Source of the DNA: an uncultured Clostridia bacterium
GTDB taxonomy: Bacteria; Bacillota; Clostridia; Christensenellales; Aristaeellaceae
Direction of reading: 5' to 3'
Length of the DNA: 9,782 nt
NCBI GenBank assembly: GCA_934621485.1
Contig: CAKTUS010000098.1
Location: 1 to 9,782, forward strand
How positions within the stretch are numbered: the stretch's first letter is position 1; each line of letters begins with the position of its first letter. The notes under the pieces were generated by a model, which saw only the letters and a list, made by a program, of their open reading frames with translations, ran no database searches and was not told where the DNA came from. Positions 1 to 5,238 of the stretch are shown here, piece by piece. Made by a program: the position numbers and the translations under genes.

Positions 1-970
1 GTCCCATGGTTACAAAGCTGATCTTGGGAATTCCCTGCTGCCCCGGATCAACGCCGGCTTTGTCCATATAAATGGCGTTTACAGCTTTGGGGGCGCCAAC
101 GGCGCATACCGCCATGCCCAAAGCCAGCAGCAACGCCCGCCATTGCCGCTCCTTCAGCGCCAGCAGCAGGGCCAAAATCACCAAAGCGATGGCGGCAATT
201 AAAAAGTTATTCCGAATCAGGCAGGCAAGCCCCAGCGCGATGCAGCTGCCCAGCCACCAGCCCCAGCGGCGTTTTTTCCAGCCCAGGCATGCCCAGTATA
301 GCGACAGGGCAACCAGCATGGCCCCCGGTACCTCGCCATAGAGCATCAGTACGAAAAACAATTGCGGCAAAAAAGCAAACAGAAATACCAGACTGTATTT
401 TCGTTCCAGATCGTCCGACCGCAGCAGGCGGCTGGTCTGCCACAGCAGCCACAAAGTCAGCAGCACCCAGGCCAGGTTGACAAACTGCAAAAAGCGGGGG
501 CTATCGCTGATGTGCATCAGCAACATCTCGTATACCGCCAAACCCAGCTGGTGTGGATAAGCCATCAAATACCGGTCCGGCTCAAAATCGCTTAAATCCC
601 CATTTTTCAAATGCGCCGCAATGGACAGCACCTGGTACTGATCGGTGCGCGGCGTAGGATCCGTACACAAAATCAGCGCCACACCCGCCGCCAGATAGCA
701 GCCCAGCAGCCCCCAAAACAGCGCTTTTTCCGGTATGCGTTTCAGCACCGGGCGCAGCAGATACAGCGCTACCGCCAGCAACAGGGCCGTTGCGTACATC
801 GCCAGACTTGGCACGCGAAACTCCAGCGATTCGCTGATGCTCATATGCATATAGCCATAGCGCAGCAACAGATACAGGGTTACGGCCAGCAGTGCCGTCA
901 GGCTTAGCGCCAGAATAACGCCTTTGCCAACCCGGTACAGCAGTGATGGTTTGTCCTGTTTCACGGGCAT
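1..970 (-). CDS. Partial polytopic membrane protein, GT39/PMT-like glycosyltransferase candidate (3' end outside window)
   Basis: The reading frame is open for 323 codons from an ATG at 970 and runs off the left edge without a stop. GGAGG at 985-981 lies 10 nt upstream of the start. The protein is strongly hydrophobic: a short basic N-terminus, a first membrane segment at about residues 14-36, then roughly eight more segments with basic loops (for example WKKRR at 231-235). A polar stretch after the third segment holds D104 and D110 (DPTPRTDQY) and then YPHQLG at 138-143. An acidic first extracytoplasmic loop followed by such a motif is seen in lipid-sugar-dependent GT39/PMT-type glycosyltransferases and related uncharacterised Gram-positive membrane proteins. 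If that holds, it would transfer a sugar from a polyprenyl carrier outside the membrane; the substrate is unknown. It has its own promoter behind the rplQ terminator, so it is not part of the ribosomal operon. The membrane-protein call is firm; the enzyme class is tentative. Confidence 0.8.
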   Translation of the reverse strand, partial: MPVKQDKPSLLYRVGKGVILALSLTALLAVTLYLLLRYGYMHMSISESLEFRVPSLAMYATALLLAVALYLLRPVLKRIPEKALFWGLLGCYLAAGVALILCTDPTPRTDQYQVLSIAAHLKNGDLSDFEPDRYLMAYPHQLGLAVYEMLLMHISDSPRFLQFVNLAWVLLTLWLLWQTSRLLRSDDLERKYSLVFLFAFLPQLFFVLMLYGEVPGAMLVALSLYWACLGWKKRRWGWWLGSCIALGLACLIRNNFLIAAIALVILALLLALKERQWRALLLALGMAVCAVGAPKAVNAIYMDKAGVDPGQQGIPKISFVTMG

Positions 971-1007
971 GAAAATTTATCCTCCATCTGATGAAAAATT
1001 ACCATTT

Positions 1008-1036
1008 ATTATAGCACTTTTCCAGATGACAGGCAA
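1008..1036 (-). promoter_or_regulatory. Extended -10 sigma-A-type promoter for the membrane-protein gene
   Basis: On the minus strand TTGCCT (1036-1031, four of six matches to the -35 consensus) is separated by exactly 17 nt from a perfect TATAAT (1013-1008). TGC directly before the -10 box forms an extended -10 motif. Initiation near 1001 would give a leader of about 30 nt holding the GGAGG site. The -35 box lies within a few bases of the U-tract of the rplQ terminator, so one unit ends and the next begins in about 70 nt. Confidence 0.75.
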
Positions 1037-1039
1037 ATC

Positions 1040-1072
1040 AAAAACACCCCCGCGGCTTTTGCCGCAGGGGTG
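1040..1072 (-). terminator. Intrinsic terminator of the alpha (rpsM-rplQ) unit
   Basis: In the minus-strand RNA, CACCCCUGCGGC and GCCGCGGGGGUG form a continuous 12-bp stem (one G·U pair) closed by an AAAA loop, followed at once by UUUUU (1044-1040). The stem begins 11 nt after the rplQ stop codon. It is a textbook Rho-independent terminator. Confidence 0.93.
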
Positions 1073-1082
1073 CCTGGATTGC

Positions 1083-1592
1083 TTACAGAATCTCGATCAC
1101 GCACATCTCGGCAGCGTCGCCGCGACGGGGACCCAGCTTGTAAATGCGGGTGTAGCCGCCGGCGCAATGCTTTTCCTCATTGCGCTTCTTGAACTTGGGG
1201 CCATATTCGCGGAACAGCTTTTCCACCACGGGATATTTGACGTCCTTGGTGCGCTCTTTCCAGTCGGCCTTGTCCTCGTCCTTGCGCTGCACATCCTTGA
1301 GCTCGTACAGATAGCTCATCATGATACGGCGGGCATGCAGCTTGCTGGGCGCATCGTTTACCACGTTCAGGGTAACCAGCTGGCCCTTGTCGTTGTGGGC
1401 TTCCTTGGTTACTTCAATACTGTTATCGCACTCGTTGACCGCCAGCGTGATCAAACGCTCGGCAGCACGGCGCACTTCCTTGGCGCGGGCCTCGGTCGTT
1501 TCAATACGGCCATACCAGATCAGGTTGGTAACCTGATTGCGCAGCAAAGCCTTCCGCTGCTCGGCAGTACGGCCCAATTTCCGTTGTGCCAT
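1083..1592 (-). CDS. rplQ: 50S ribosomal protein L17, long form
   Basis: L17 is a large-subunit protein near the nascent-chain exit tunnel. The N-terminal core (MAQRKLGR at 1-8, IETTEARAKEVRR at 30-42, ERLITLA at 45-51), the LHARR block at 85-89 and the C-terminal GGYTRIYKLGPRRGDAAEM (145-163) are all diagnostic. At 169 residues it is about 50 longer than the roughly 120-residue Bacillus form. The extra sequence falls in two places: about residues 52-83 between ITLA and LHARR, and about 100-118 before PVVEKLF. Both are hydrophilic and in frame with intact flanks, so they look like genuine expansions, not frameshifts. AAGGAGG sits 9 nt before the ATG. It starts 32 nt after rpoA and is last in its operon, directly before the terminator. 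Confidence 0.97.
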   Translation of the reverse strand: MAQRKLGRTAEQRKALLRNQVTNLIWYGRIETTEARAKEVRRAAERLITLAVNECDNSIEVTKEAHNDKGQLVTLNVVNDAPSKLHARRIMMSYLYELKDVQRKDEDKADWKERTKDVKYPVVEKLFREYGPKFKKRNEEKHCAGGYTRIYKLGPRRGDAAEMCVIEIL

Positions 1593-1624
1593 GGTATATT
1601 TCCTCCTTTAAGGGAATCGGTCGT

Positions 1625-2569
1625 TTATTCGTCGCTGGGGCGCAGGGACAGGTTCAGCGCTTCAAGCTTCTGCTCGACTTCCTCCAGGCTCTTGCGGCCC
1701 AGGTTGCGCACCTTCATCATGTCCTCCTGGTTGCGCTGCACCAGCTCGGCAACTGTATTGATGCCGGCGCGCTTCAAGCAGTTGTAGGCGCGCACGCTCA
1801 GGTCCAGCTCCTCGATGGTCATTTCGAGAACCTTTTCCTTCTTGTCGTCTTCCTGATCGGTAAAGGTGATTGCGGTCACCTGGTCGGTCAGGCTGACAAA
1901 GAGGCTCAGGTGCTCGGTCAGGATCTTCGCGGCAAGGCTGATGGCCTCATCAGGATTCACGCTGCCATCGGTCCACACTTCCAGGGTCAGCTTGTCATAG
2001 TCGGTGATTTGCCCAACACGGGTATCGGTGACTGTGTAGTTGACCTTACGGATGGGAGTGAAGATGGAGTCAATGGGAATCACGCCAATGGGCATATTGG
2101 GATACTTGTTCTTGTCCGCGCTCACATAGCCGCGGCCCTTGTCGATGGTGAGCGTCATTTGCAGATGCGCATCCTCGTTCAGGGTAGCGATGTGGGCATC
2201 AGGATCGACGAACTCCAGCTCGTCGTCCACGGCAATATCCCCGGCCTTGACTTCGGTGGGGCCCTTCACATCGAGCATAACGGTCTTGGGCTGATCGGAA
2301 TACAGCTTGGCCGACAAGGCCTTCAGGTTCAGTATGATTTCGCTCACGTCCTCGGTTACGCCGGGCACGGTGGAAAACTCATGCTGAATCCCTTCGATCT
2401 TGATGCTGGTAACGGCAACGCCGGGCAGAGAGCTAAGCAGCACGCGGCGCAACGCATTGCCCAGCGTGTTGCCAAAGCCGCGCTCCAGGGGCTCGATGAC
2501 AAATTTGCCATACGCGCCGTCGGCGCTGAGCTCCGCACAGTCGATGCGCGCTTTTTCGATTTCGATCAT
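1625..2569 (-). CDS. rpoA: DNA-directed RNA polymerase subunit alpha
   Basis: The alpha dimer is the scaffold on which beta and beta' assemble, and its C-terminal domain contacts promoter UP elements and activators. The 314 residues equal the Bacillus subtilis length. The N-terminal assembly domain runs to about residue 230 and holds GNALRRVLLSSLPG (37-50) in the dimer and beta-binding region. An acidic, lysine-rich linker (about 238-247) follows, then the C-terminal domain with R260, N263 and C264 in VRAYNCLKRAGI and G291, K293 and S294 in NLGRKSLEE, matching the E. coli DNA-contact residues R265, N268, G296, K298 and S299. AGGAGG lies before the ATG with good spacing. rpsD is 52 nt upstream and rplQ 32 nt downstream. 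An AT-rich tract upstream of the rpsM promoter could be a target for the C-terminal domain, which is inference only. Confidence 0.98.
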   Translation of the reverse strand: MIEIEKARIDCAELSADGAYGKFVIEPLERGFGNTLGNALRRVLLSSLPGVAVTSIKIEGIQHEFSTVPGVTEDVSEIILNLKALSAKLYSDQPKTVMLDVKGPTEVKAGDIAVDDELEFVDPDAHIATLNEDAHLQMTLTIDKGRGYVSADKNKYPNMPIGVIPIDSIFTPIRKVNYTVTDTRVGQITDYDKLTLEVWTDGSVNPDEAISLAAKILTEHLSLFVSLTDQVTAITFTDQEDDKKEKVLEMTIEELDLSVRAYNCLKRAGINTVAELVQRNQEDMMKVRNLGRKSLEEVEQKLEALNLSLRPSDE

Positions 2570-2621
2570 TCGTTTTACCCTCCTGTTTCAAGCCACTTGG
2601 TTGAGGGAGTAACGCCTCATC

Positions 2622-3251
2622 CTAACGAGAGTAGAACTCGACGATCATGTTTTCCTGGATGGTCAGGTCGATATCGTCACGCTGAGGCAGCGCAGCGACG
2701 GTAGCGGTCAGGTTTTCCACATCGGTGCTGATCCACTTGGGAATCACGCGGCCAACGCCGTTTTCCTTGACAGCCTTAAAAATCGCGATATCCTTGCGGG
2801 TGGAGCGAACGCCAATCACGTCGCCGACCTTCACGGTGTAGGAAGGAATATCCACCTTCTTGCCGTTCACGGTCATCAGGCCATGGCAAACCAGCTGACG
2901 AGCCTGGGCACGGCTGGCGGCCAGACCGCTGCGGTACACCACGTTGTCCAAACGCAGCTCCAGCAACTGGAGCAGGTTGTCGCCGGTGATGCCCTTCATG
3001 CCGGTAGCGCGGTCAAAGGTGCGAACGAACTGCTTCTCCACCAGGCCATAAGCGCGACGGGCCTTCTGCTTTTCGCGCAGCTGCATGCCATACTCGCTGG
3101 CCTTGCGCTGACGGGCCTGGCCGTGCTGGCCGGGAGGGGTGGGGCGGTTCTGCTGCGCGCACTTGGAGGAAAAGCACTTTTCACCCTTCAGGAAGAGCTT
3201 GGTGCCCTCGCGGCGGCACATACGGCATACGGAATCTGTATATCTTGCCAT
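2622..3251 (-). CDS. rpsD: 30S ribosomal protein S4, zinc-ribbon form
   Basis: S4 binds the 5' domain of 16S rRNA early in small-subunit assembly, and in several bacteria it represses its own operon at the mRNA level. The 209-residue protein has an N-terminal Zn ribbon with C9, C12, C26 and C31 (CX2C-X13-CX4C), so it is the C+ type. The S4 RNA-binding domain spans about residues 98-160 (LELRLDNVVYRSGLAASR, then QARQLVCHGLMTVNGK). The C-terminus IQENMIVEFYSR is typical. AGGAGG lies 9 nt before the ATG, and the stop is TAG. Its place between rpsK and rpoA is usual in Clostridia but not in Bacillus. It is the natural candidate for any repressor acting on the structured leader upstream of rpsM, though the sequence does not prove this. 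Confidence 0.98.
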   Translation of the reverse strand: MARYTDSVCRMCRREGTKLFLKGEKCFSSKCAQQNRPTPPGQHGQARQRKASEYGMQLREKQKARRAYGLVEKQFVRTFDRATGMKGITGDNLLQLLELRLDNVVYRSGLAASRAQARQLVCHGLMTVNGKKVDIPSYTVKVGDVIGVRSTRKDIAIFKAVKENGVGRVIPKWISTDVENLTATVAALPQRDDIDLTIQENMIVEFYSR

Positions 3252-3271
3252 TTCTTTGTACCTCCTCGATC

Positions 3272-3673
3272 TTACACTCTTCTACGCTTGGGCGGACGGC
3301 AGCCGTTGTGCGGAATGGGTGTAACGTCTTTGATCATGTTCACTTCAAGGCCGGCAGCCTGCAGGCTGCGGATGGCGGCTTCACGTCCGGAGCCGGGGCC
3401 CTTGACGTACACTTCCACGGTCTTGAGGCCGAATTCCATGGCAGCCTTTGCGGCGGTCTCGGCGGCCATCTGCGCGGCGAAGGGAGTGGACTTCTTGCTT
3501 CCGCGGAAGCCCAGACCACCGGCGGAAGCCCAGCTCAGAGCGTTGCCATTGGTATCGGTCAGGGTAACGATGGTATTGTTAAAGGAAGAACGGATATGCG
3601 CGGCGCCACGCTCGACGAGCTTCTTCTCACGACGCTTGCGCGAAACCTTCTTGAGTTTTTGCTTGGGTGCCAT
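3272..3673 (-). CDS. rpsK: 30S ribosomal protein S11
   Basis: S11 lies on the small-subunit platform and helps shape the mRNA exit region near the E site. The 133 residues start with a basic tail (KQKLKKVSRKRREKK) and contain the core GAAHIRSSFNNTIVTLTD (23-40), SAGGLGFRGSKKSTPFAAQ (50-68), VKGPGSGREAA (90-100) and the family-typical end DVTPIPHNGCRPPKRRRV (116-133). The GGAGG site precedes the ATG by 11 nt. An in-frame continuation upstream is not needed, since MAPKQK is a standard start. It lies 39 nt after rpsM and 20 nt before rpsD. Confidence 0.98.
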   Translation of the reverse strand: MAPKQKLKKVSRKRREKKLVERGAAHIRSSFNNTIVTLTDTNGNALSWASAGGLGFRGSKKSTPFAAQMAAETAAKAAMEFGLKTVEVYVKGPGSGREAAIRSLQAAGLEVNMIKDVTPIPHNGCRPPKRRRV

Positions 3674-3712
3674 TGCTGTTCATCCCTCCATGATTTTCAA
3701 GCATGCGTAGGT

Positions 3713-4090
3713 TTACTTGGTGGCCTTTTTCTTGCCGGCGATGGTGCGCTTGGGGCCCTTGCGGGTGCGCGCATTGTTCTTGGTGTTCTGACCGCGAACG
3801 GGCAGGCTGCGACGGTGACGAACGCCACGGTAACAACCGATTTCCACCAGGCGCTTGATGTTCAGGGAAACCTCGCGACGCAGGTCGCCCTCCACCTTCA
3901 CGTGATGCTCGATGTACTCACGGAGCTTGCTGACTTCGTTTTCGGTAAGGTCCTTAACGCGGGTATCGGGGTTGATCTCCGTTTCGGCGAGAATCTGCTT
4001 GGACGTAGCCAAGCCGATGCCGAAGATGTAGGTCAGGCCGATTTCCACACGCTTTTCTCTGGGCAGGTCAACGCCCGCAATACGTGCCAT
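3713..4090 (-). CDS. rpsM: 30S ribosomal protein S13
   Basis: S13 is in the head of the small subunit, where it contacts the 50S subunit through an intersubunit bridge and touches the P-site tRNA. The 125 residues begin MARIAGVDLPREKRVEIGLT, followed by YIFGIGLATSKQIL with its helix-hairpin-helix-like element. The conserved C-terminal block spans about 83-118 (EIGCYRGVRHRRSLPVRGQ, then NTKNNARTRKGPKRTI), with a lysine-rich tail. The GGAGG site lies 11 nt before the ATG, slightly far, and GUGU/ACAC in between could form a 4-bp hairpin that shortens the distance. It is the first gene of the alpha unit and has its own promoter and a leader of about 210 nt. In most Bacillota rpsM follows rpmJ closely; here almost 1 kb separates them. 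Confidence 0.98.
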   Translation of the reverse strand: MARIAGVDLPREKRVEIGLTYIFGIGLATSKQILAETEINPDTRVKDLTENEVSKLREYIEHHVKVEGDLRREVSLNIKRLVEIGCYRGVRHRRSLPVRGQNTKNNARTRKGPKRTIAGKKKATK

Positions 4091-4303
4091 GTGTGGTTAC
4101 ACCTCCATAGTATGTGCTCTCTTGAGCCGAGGGCCTCTTGAAGTTGGGCGCGTCTACGTAGAGTGAGTGGAGCGTGCCCCAAGGCCCCGCACAGCCTTAG
4201 AGTAAGGACTGCGCTTTGACAGTGCTGTTAGAGCGTTTGCCTATCCCGTGGTCACAGATTCTAAGATCCATGCAGCCGCCCACGGCTATACGCATACTCC
4301 AAC
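4091..4303 (-). promoter_or_regulatory. Long structured 5' leader of the rpsM operon
   Basis: From the predicted start site (about 4303) to the rpsM ATG the transcript carries roughly 210 nt with no convincing ORF. Several helices can be drawn by eye. GUUGG at the very 5' end (4303-4299) pairs with CCAAC (4147-4143) and closes a domain of about 160 nt. CCGUGG (4285-4280) pairs with CCACGG (4251-4246) and encloses a second 7-bp helix CAUGGAU/AUCUGUG. GCGCAG-U-CCUUA-CUC-UAAGG-CUGUGC (4214-4189) forms an 11-bp hairpin with one bulge. The Shine-Dalgarno lies outside the closed domain. GGGCCU near 4185 could also pair with AGGCCC near 4134, which would compete with or form a pseudoknot across the closing helix. 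This fits an autoregulatory ribosomal-protein leader, but I recognise no named family, and a separate small RNA cannot be excluded. Confidence 0.55.
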
Positions 4304-4309
4304 TTTTGA

Positions 4310-4338
4310 ATTATCGCACAGAAATCAAAGCTTGTCAA
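4310..4338 (-). promoter_or_regulatory. Strong sigma-A-type promoter of the rpsM-rpsK-rpsD-rpoA-rplQ unit
   Basis: On the minus strand a perfect TTGACA (4338-4333) is followed after exactly 17 nt by GATAAT (4315-4310, five of six), with TGC immediately before it as an extended -10. The upstream DNA (about 4345-4385) is rich in A and T runs, including AAAAAGCTTTTT, as in an UP element. Predicted initiation is near 4303. No other match this good was noticed in the 1-kb gap. Confidence 0.85.
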
Positions 4339-4385
4339 CGGGTTTGCTGGAAACTTTTTTACAAGAATAAAAAGCTTTTTGCTTG

Positions 4386-4797
4386 ATTTTGTCGATGGAT
4401 GCTTTGTTTCCTGTTTTGGGATTCGCGGCCGGCTTCATCCCGGCGTCTTGGTTTGCTATGCCCTGCTGCATCCCCTTTGCAATACTCGCTTTTGAACTGC
4501 GTTTTCACACAGATTCACCGATCGACTTGAGCCTTGCCAAGCTCGCAAGCCCGGCATGAAATTTGGCTGGCCAAAAGACATGCCGGCAATATCGGCCTGT
4601 CAGTCCCTTCCTCTCAACAAGCGTGCGGTTGGTTAGGGACAGCTGATAGAACCTATCCGGGCCTGATACCAGTCTGGGTGCCGTGTTGTAAGAGCAGACG
4701 CTCGTGCCTGCTAAAAAAGCGCTTCCTCGTCGGTTTCTTCCAGGTTCCGAAAAGTCAGCCATTCTTTGCATTGACCAATGGTTTTCGCATAGCAAGC
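4386..4797. other. Intergenic stretch without a supported gene
   Basis: No reading frame here has a ribosome-binding site, a neighbour-like codon pattern or a recognisable product. The longest minus-strand frame (4795-4505) opens with TTG and has no Shine-Dalgarno. What can be seen is secondary structure. A clear hairpin lies at 4551-4586: CCGGCATG/CATGCCGG outside, TTTGG/CCAAA inside with a CTGG loop, separated by a 3x3 internal loop. A looser pairing of GTCCCT (4603-4608) with AGGGAC (4635-4640) encloses CAAC/GTTG, and there is a small GATAG-AAC-CTATC hairpin just after. It may be a relic of an insertion between rpmJ and rpsM, an undescribed RNA, or plain spacer; the sequence does not decide. 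Confidence 0.5.
4551..4586. repeat. Two-tier inverted repeat (stem-loop) in the rpmJ-rpsM gap
   Basis: The 8-bp perfect outer arms CCGGCATG (4551-4558) and CATGCCGG (4579-4586) flank 5-bp inner arms TTTGG (4562-4566) and CCAAA (4571-4575) around a CTGG tetraloop, with a symmetrical 3x3 internal loop. No U-tract follows on either strand, so it is not an obvious terminator. Confidence 0.7.
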
Positions 4798-4841
4798 AAA
4801 AAGCAGCCCGGCTTCTGCGCTCAGAAAGCCGGGCTGCTTTT
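4798..4841. terminator. Strong, probably bidirectional intrinsic terminator
   Basis: AAAAGCAGCCCGGCTT (4799-4814) and its exact complement (4826-4841) make a 16-bp perfect stem with an 11-nt loop. The minus-strand RNA ends in UUUUU (4802-4798) and the plus-strand RNA in UUUUC. It is the best terminator in the gap and would stop rpmJ read-through about 240 nt after the gene. No plus-strand gene ends here, so the minus direction is the relevant one. Confidence 0.85.
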
Positions 4842-4852
4842 CACACCCCAAA

Positions 4853-4873
4853 TGGCAGGACTCATCCCTGCTT
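4853..4873. repeat. Second copy of the 21-nt palindromic repeat found at the rpmJ stop codon
   Basis: These 21 nt match 5071-5091 at 20 positions; the one difference is T4865 versus G5083. On the minus strand the unit reads AAGCAGGGATGAGTCCTGCC plus one A and can form a small hairpin, GCAGGG/UCCUGC. Flanking sequence is unrelated. Confidence 0.75.
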
Positions 4874-4883
4874 CAGGCCGTCC

Positions 4884-4910
4884 AAAAAGCTCGCCAGACG
4901 GCGAACTTTT
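4884..4910 (-). terminator. Terminator-like hairpin in the rpmJ 3' region
   Basis: The minus-strand RNA GUUCGCC-GUCU-GGCGAGC forms a 7-bp stem with one G·U pair (4906-4889), followed by UUUUU (4888-4884). Flanking A and U runs can lengthen the stem. On the plus strand the same element ends in CUUUUC. It is a plausible terminator for the rpmJ transcript, weaker than the one at 4798-4841. Confidence 0.65.
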
Positions 4911-4921
4911 CTGCTGAGAAG

Positions 4922-5013
4922 CACTCTTTGCCTGCTCGCCGGGCGGCAAAGAGCGTAAGGAAAGCCTTGCTGCGCAAGGCAACCGAAACCGACGTACACA
5001 CCGCCGGTTTCGG
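4922..5013. repeat. Three consecutive inverted repeats (hairpin cluster)
   Basis: Three stems follow each other with 2 to 8 nt between them: CCGAAACCG (4983-4991) with CGGTTTCGG (5005-5013), 9 bp; GCCTTGC (4964-4970) with GCAAGGC (4974-4980), 7 bp; and CTCTTTGCC (4924-4932) with GGCAAAGAG (4945-4953), 9 bp and extendable by two in RNA. None has a clear U-tract. With the terminator-like hairpins on either side they make this part of the gap unusually dense in palindromes. Confidence 0.75.
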
Positions 5014-5016
5014 AAT

Positions 5017-5044
5017 GAAAATCGGAGGGCTACCGCCCTCCGAT
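5017..5044 (-). terminator. Hairpin 3' of rpmJ, probable weak terminator
   Basis: ATCGGAGGGC (5021-5030) and GCCCTCCGAT (5035-5044) form a perfect 10-bp stem with a 4-nt loop. On the minus strand it starts 36 nt after the rpmJ stop and is followed by UUUC, a short U-tract. It is likely the first in a series of termination or 3'-end-protecting hairpins. Confidence 0.6.
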
Positions 5045-5070
5045 GCCTCCCAGGTTTTTTCGACAGTCTG

Positions 5071-5091
5071 TGGCAGGACTCAGCCCTGCTT
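5071..5091. repeat. 21-nt palindromic repeat overlapping the rpmJ stop codon
   Basis: This copy covers the last three codons (K-Q-G), the TGA and 9 nt of rpmJ 3' sequence. It recurs at 4853-4873 with one mismatch. In RNA, GCAGGG pairs with UCCUGC and leaves the stop codon in the loop. Confidence 0.75.
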
Positions 5092-5193
5092 TTGCTTATG
5101 CTTGGGATTTTCGCAGATCACCATGACGCGACCCTTGCGCTTGATGATCTTGCACTTTTCGCAAATGGGCTTTACCGAGGGACGTACCTTCAT
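5080..5193 (-). CDS. rpmJ: 50S ribosomal protein L36, zinc form
   Basis: L36 is the smallest large-subunit protein and binds 23S rRNA through a zinc ribbon. The 37 residues start MKVRPSVKPICEKCKIIKRK and contain the metal ligands C11, C14, C27 and H32 (CX2C ... CX4H), so this is the zinc-binding C+ type. The length is the family norm. AAGGAGG lies 8 nt before the ATG. It starts 45 nt after the infA stop, the expected order. The last codons and TGA lie inside a 21-nt repeat that recurs 218 nt downstream. In most relatives rpsM would follow at once; here a hairpin-rich gap begins. Confidence 0.97.
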   Translation of the reverse strand: MKVRPSVKPICEKCKIIKRKGRVMVICENPKHKQKQG

Positions 5194-5238
5194 GATGGTT
5201 TCCTCCTTCTGGACGGCCGCAACCGACCGTAATCGCCG

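Noticed and set aside
924..1787. 287-codon plus-strand frame opposite rplQ
   Set aside because: It crosses the rplQ terminator and the rplQ-rpoA junction and has no start signals; it reflects codon bias of the real gene.
1586..2704. 372-codon plus-strand frame opposite rpoA
   Set aside because: Antisense shadow spanning rpoA and parts of both neighbours; no conserved motif or promoter.
3245..4141. 298-codon plus-strand frame opposite rpsK and rpsM
   Set aside because: Antisense shadow of two certain ribosomal genes.
4091..4303. 6S RNA, SRP RNA or E. coli-type alpha-operon pseudoknot in the rpsM leader
   Set aside because: The helices I can draw form a branched domain, not the long rod of 6S RNA; the SRP domain IV motif is absent; and I see no resemblance to the E. 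coli leader. Kept as an unassigned structured leader.
4505..4795. 96-codon minus-strand frame in the rpmJ-rpsM gap
   Set aside because: TTG start without Shine-Dalgarno, frequent AGG/CGA/TTA codons unlike the neighbours, and no recognisable family.
4534..4917. 127-codon plus-strand frame in the rpmJ-rpsM gap
   Set aside because: It also opens with TTG, has no ribosome-binding site, and reads straight through three palindromes including the 16-bp terminator stem.
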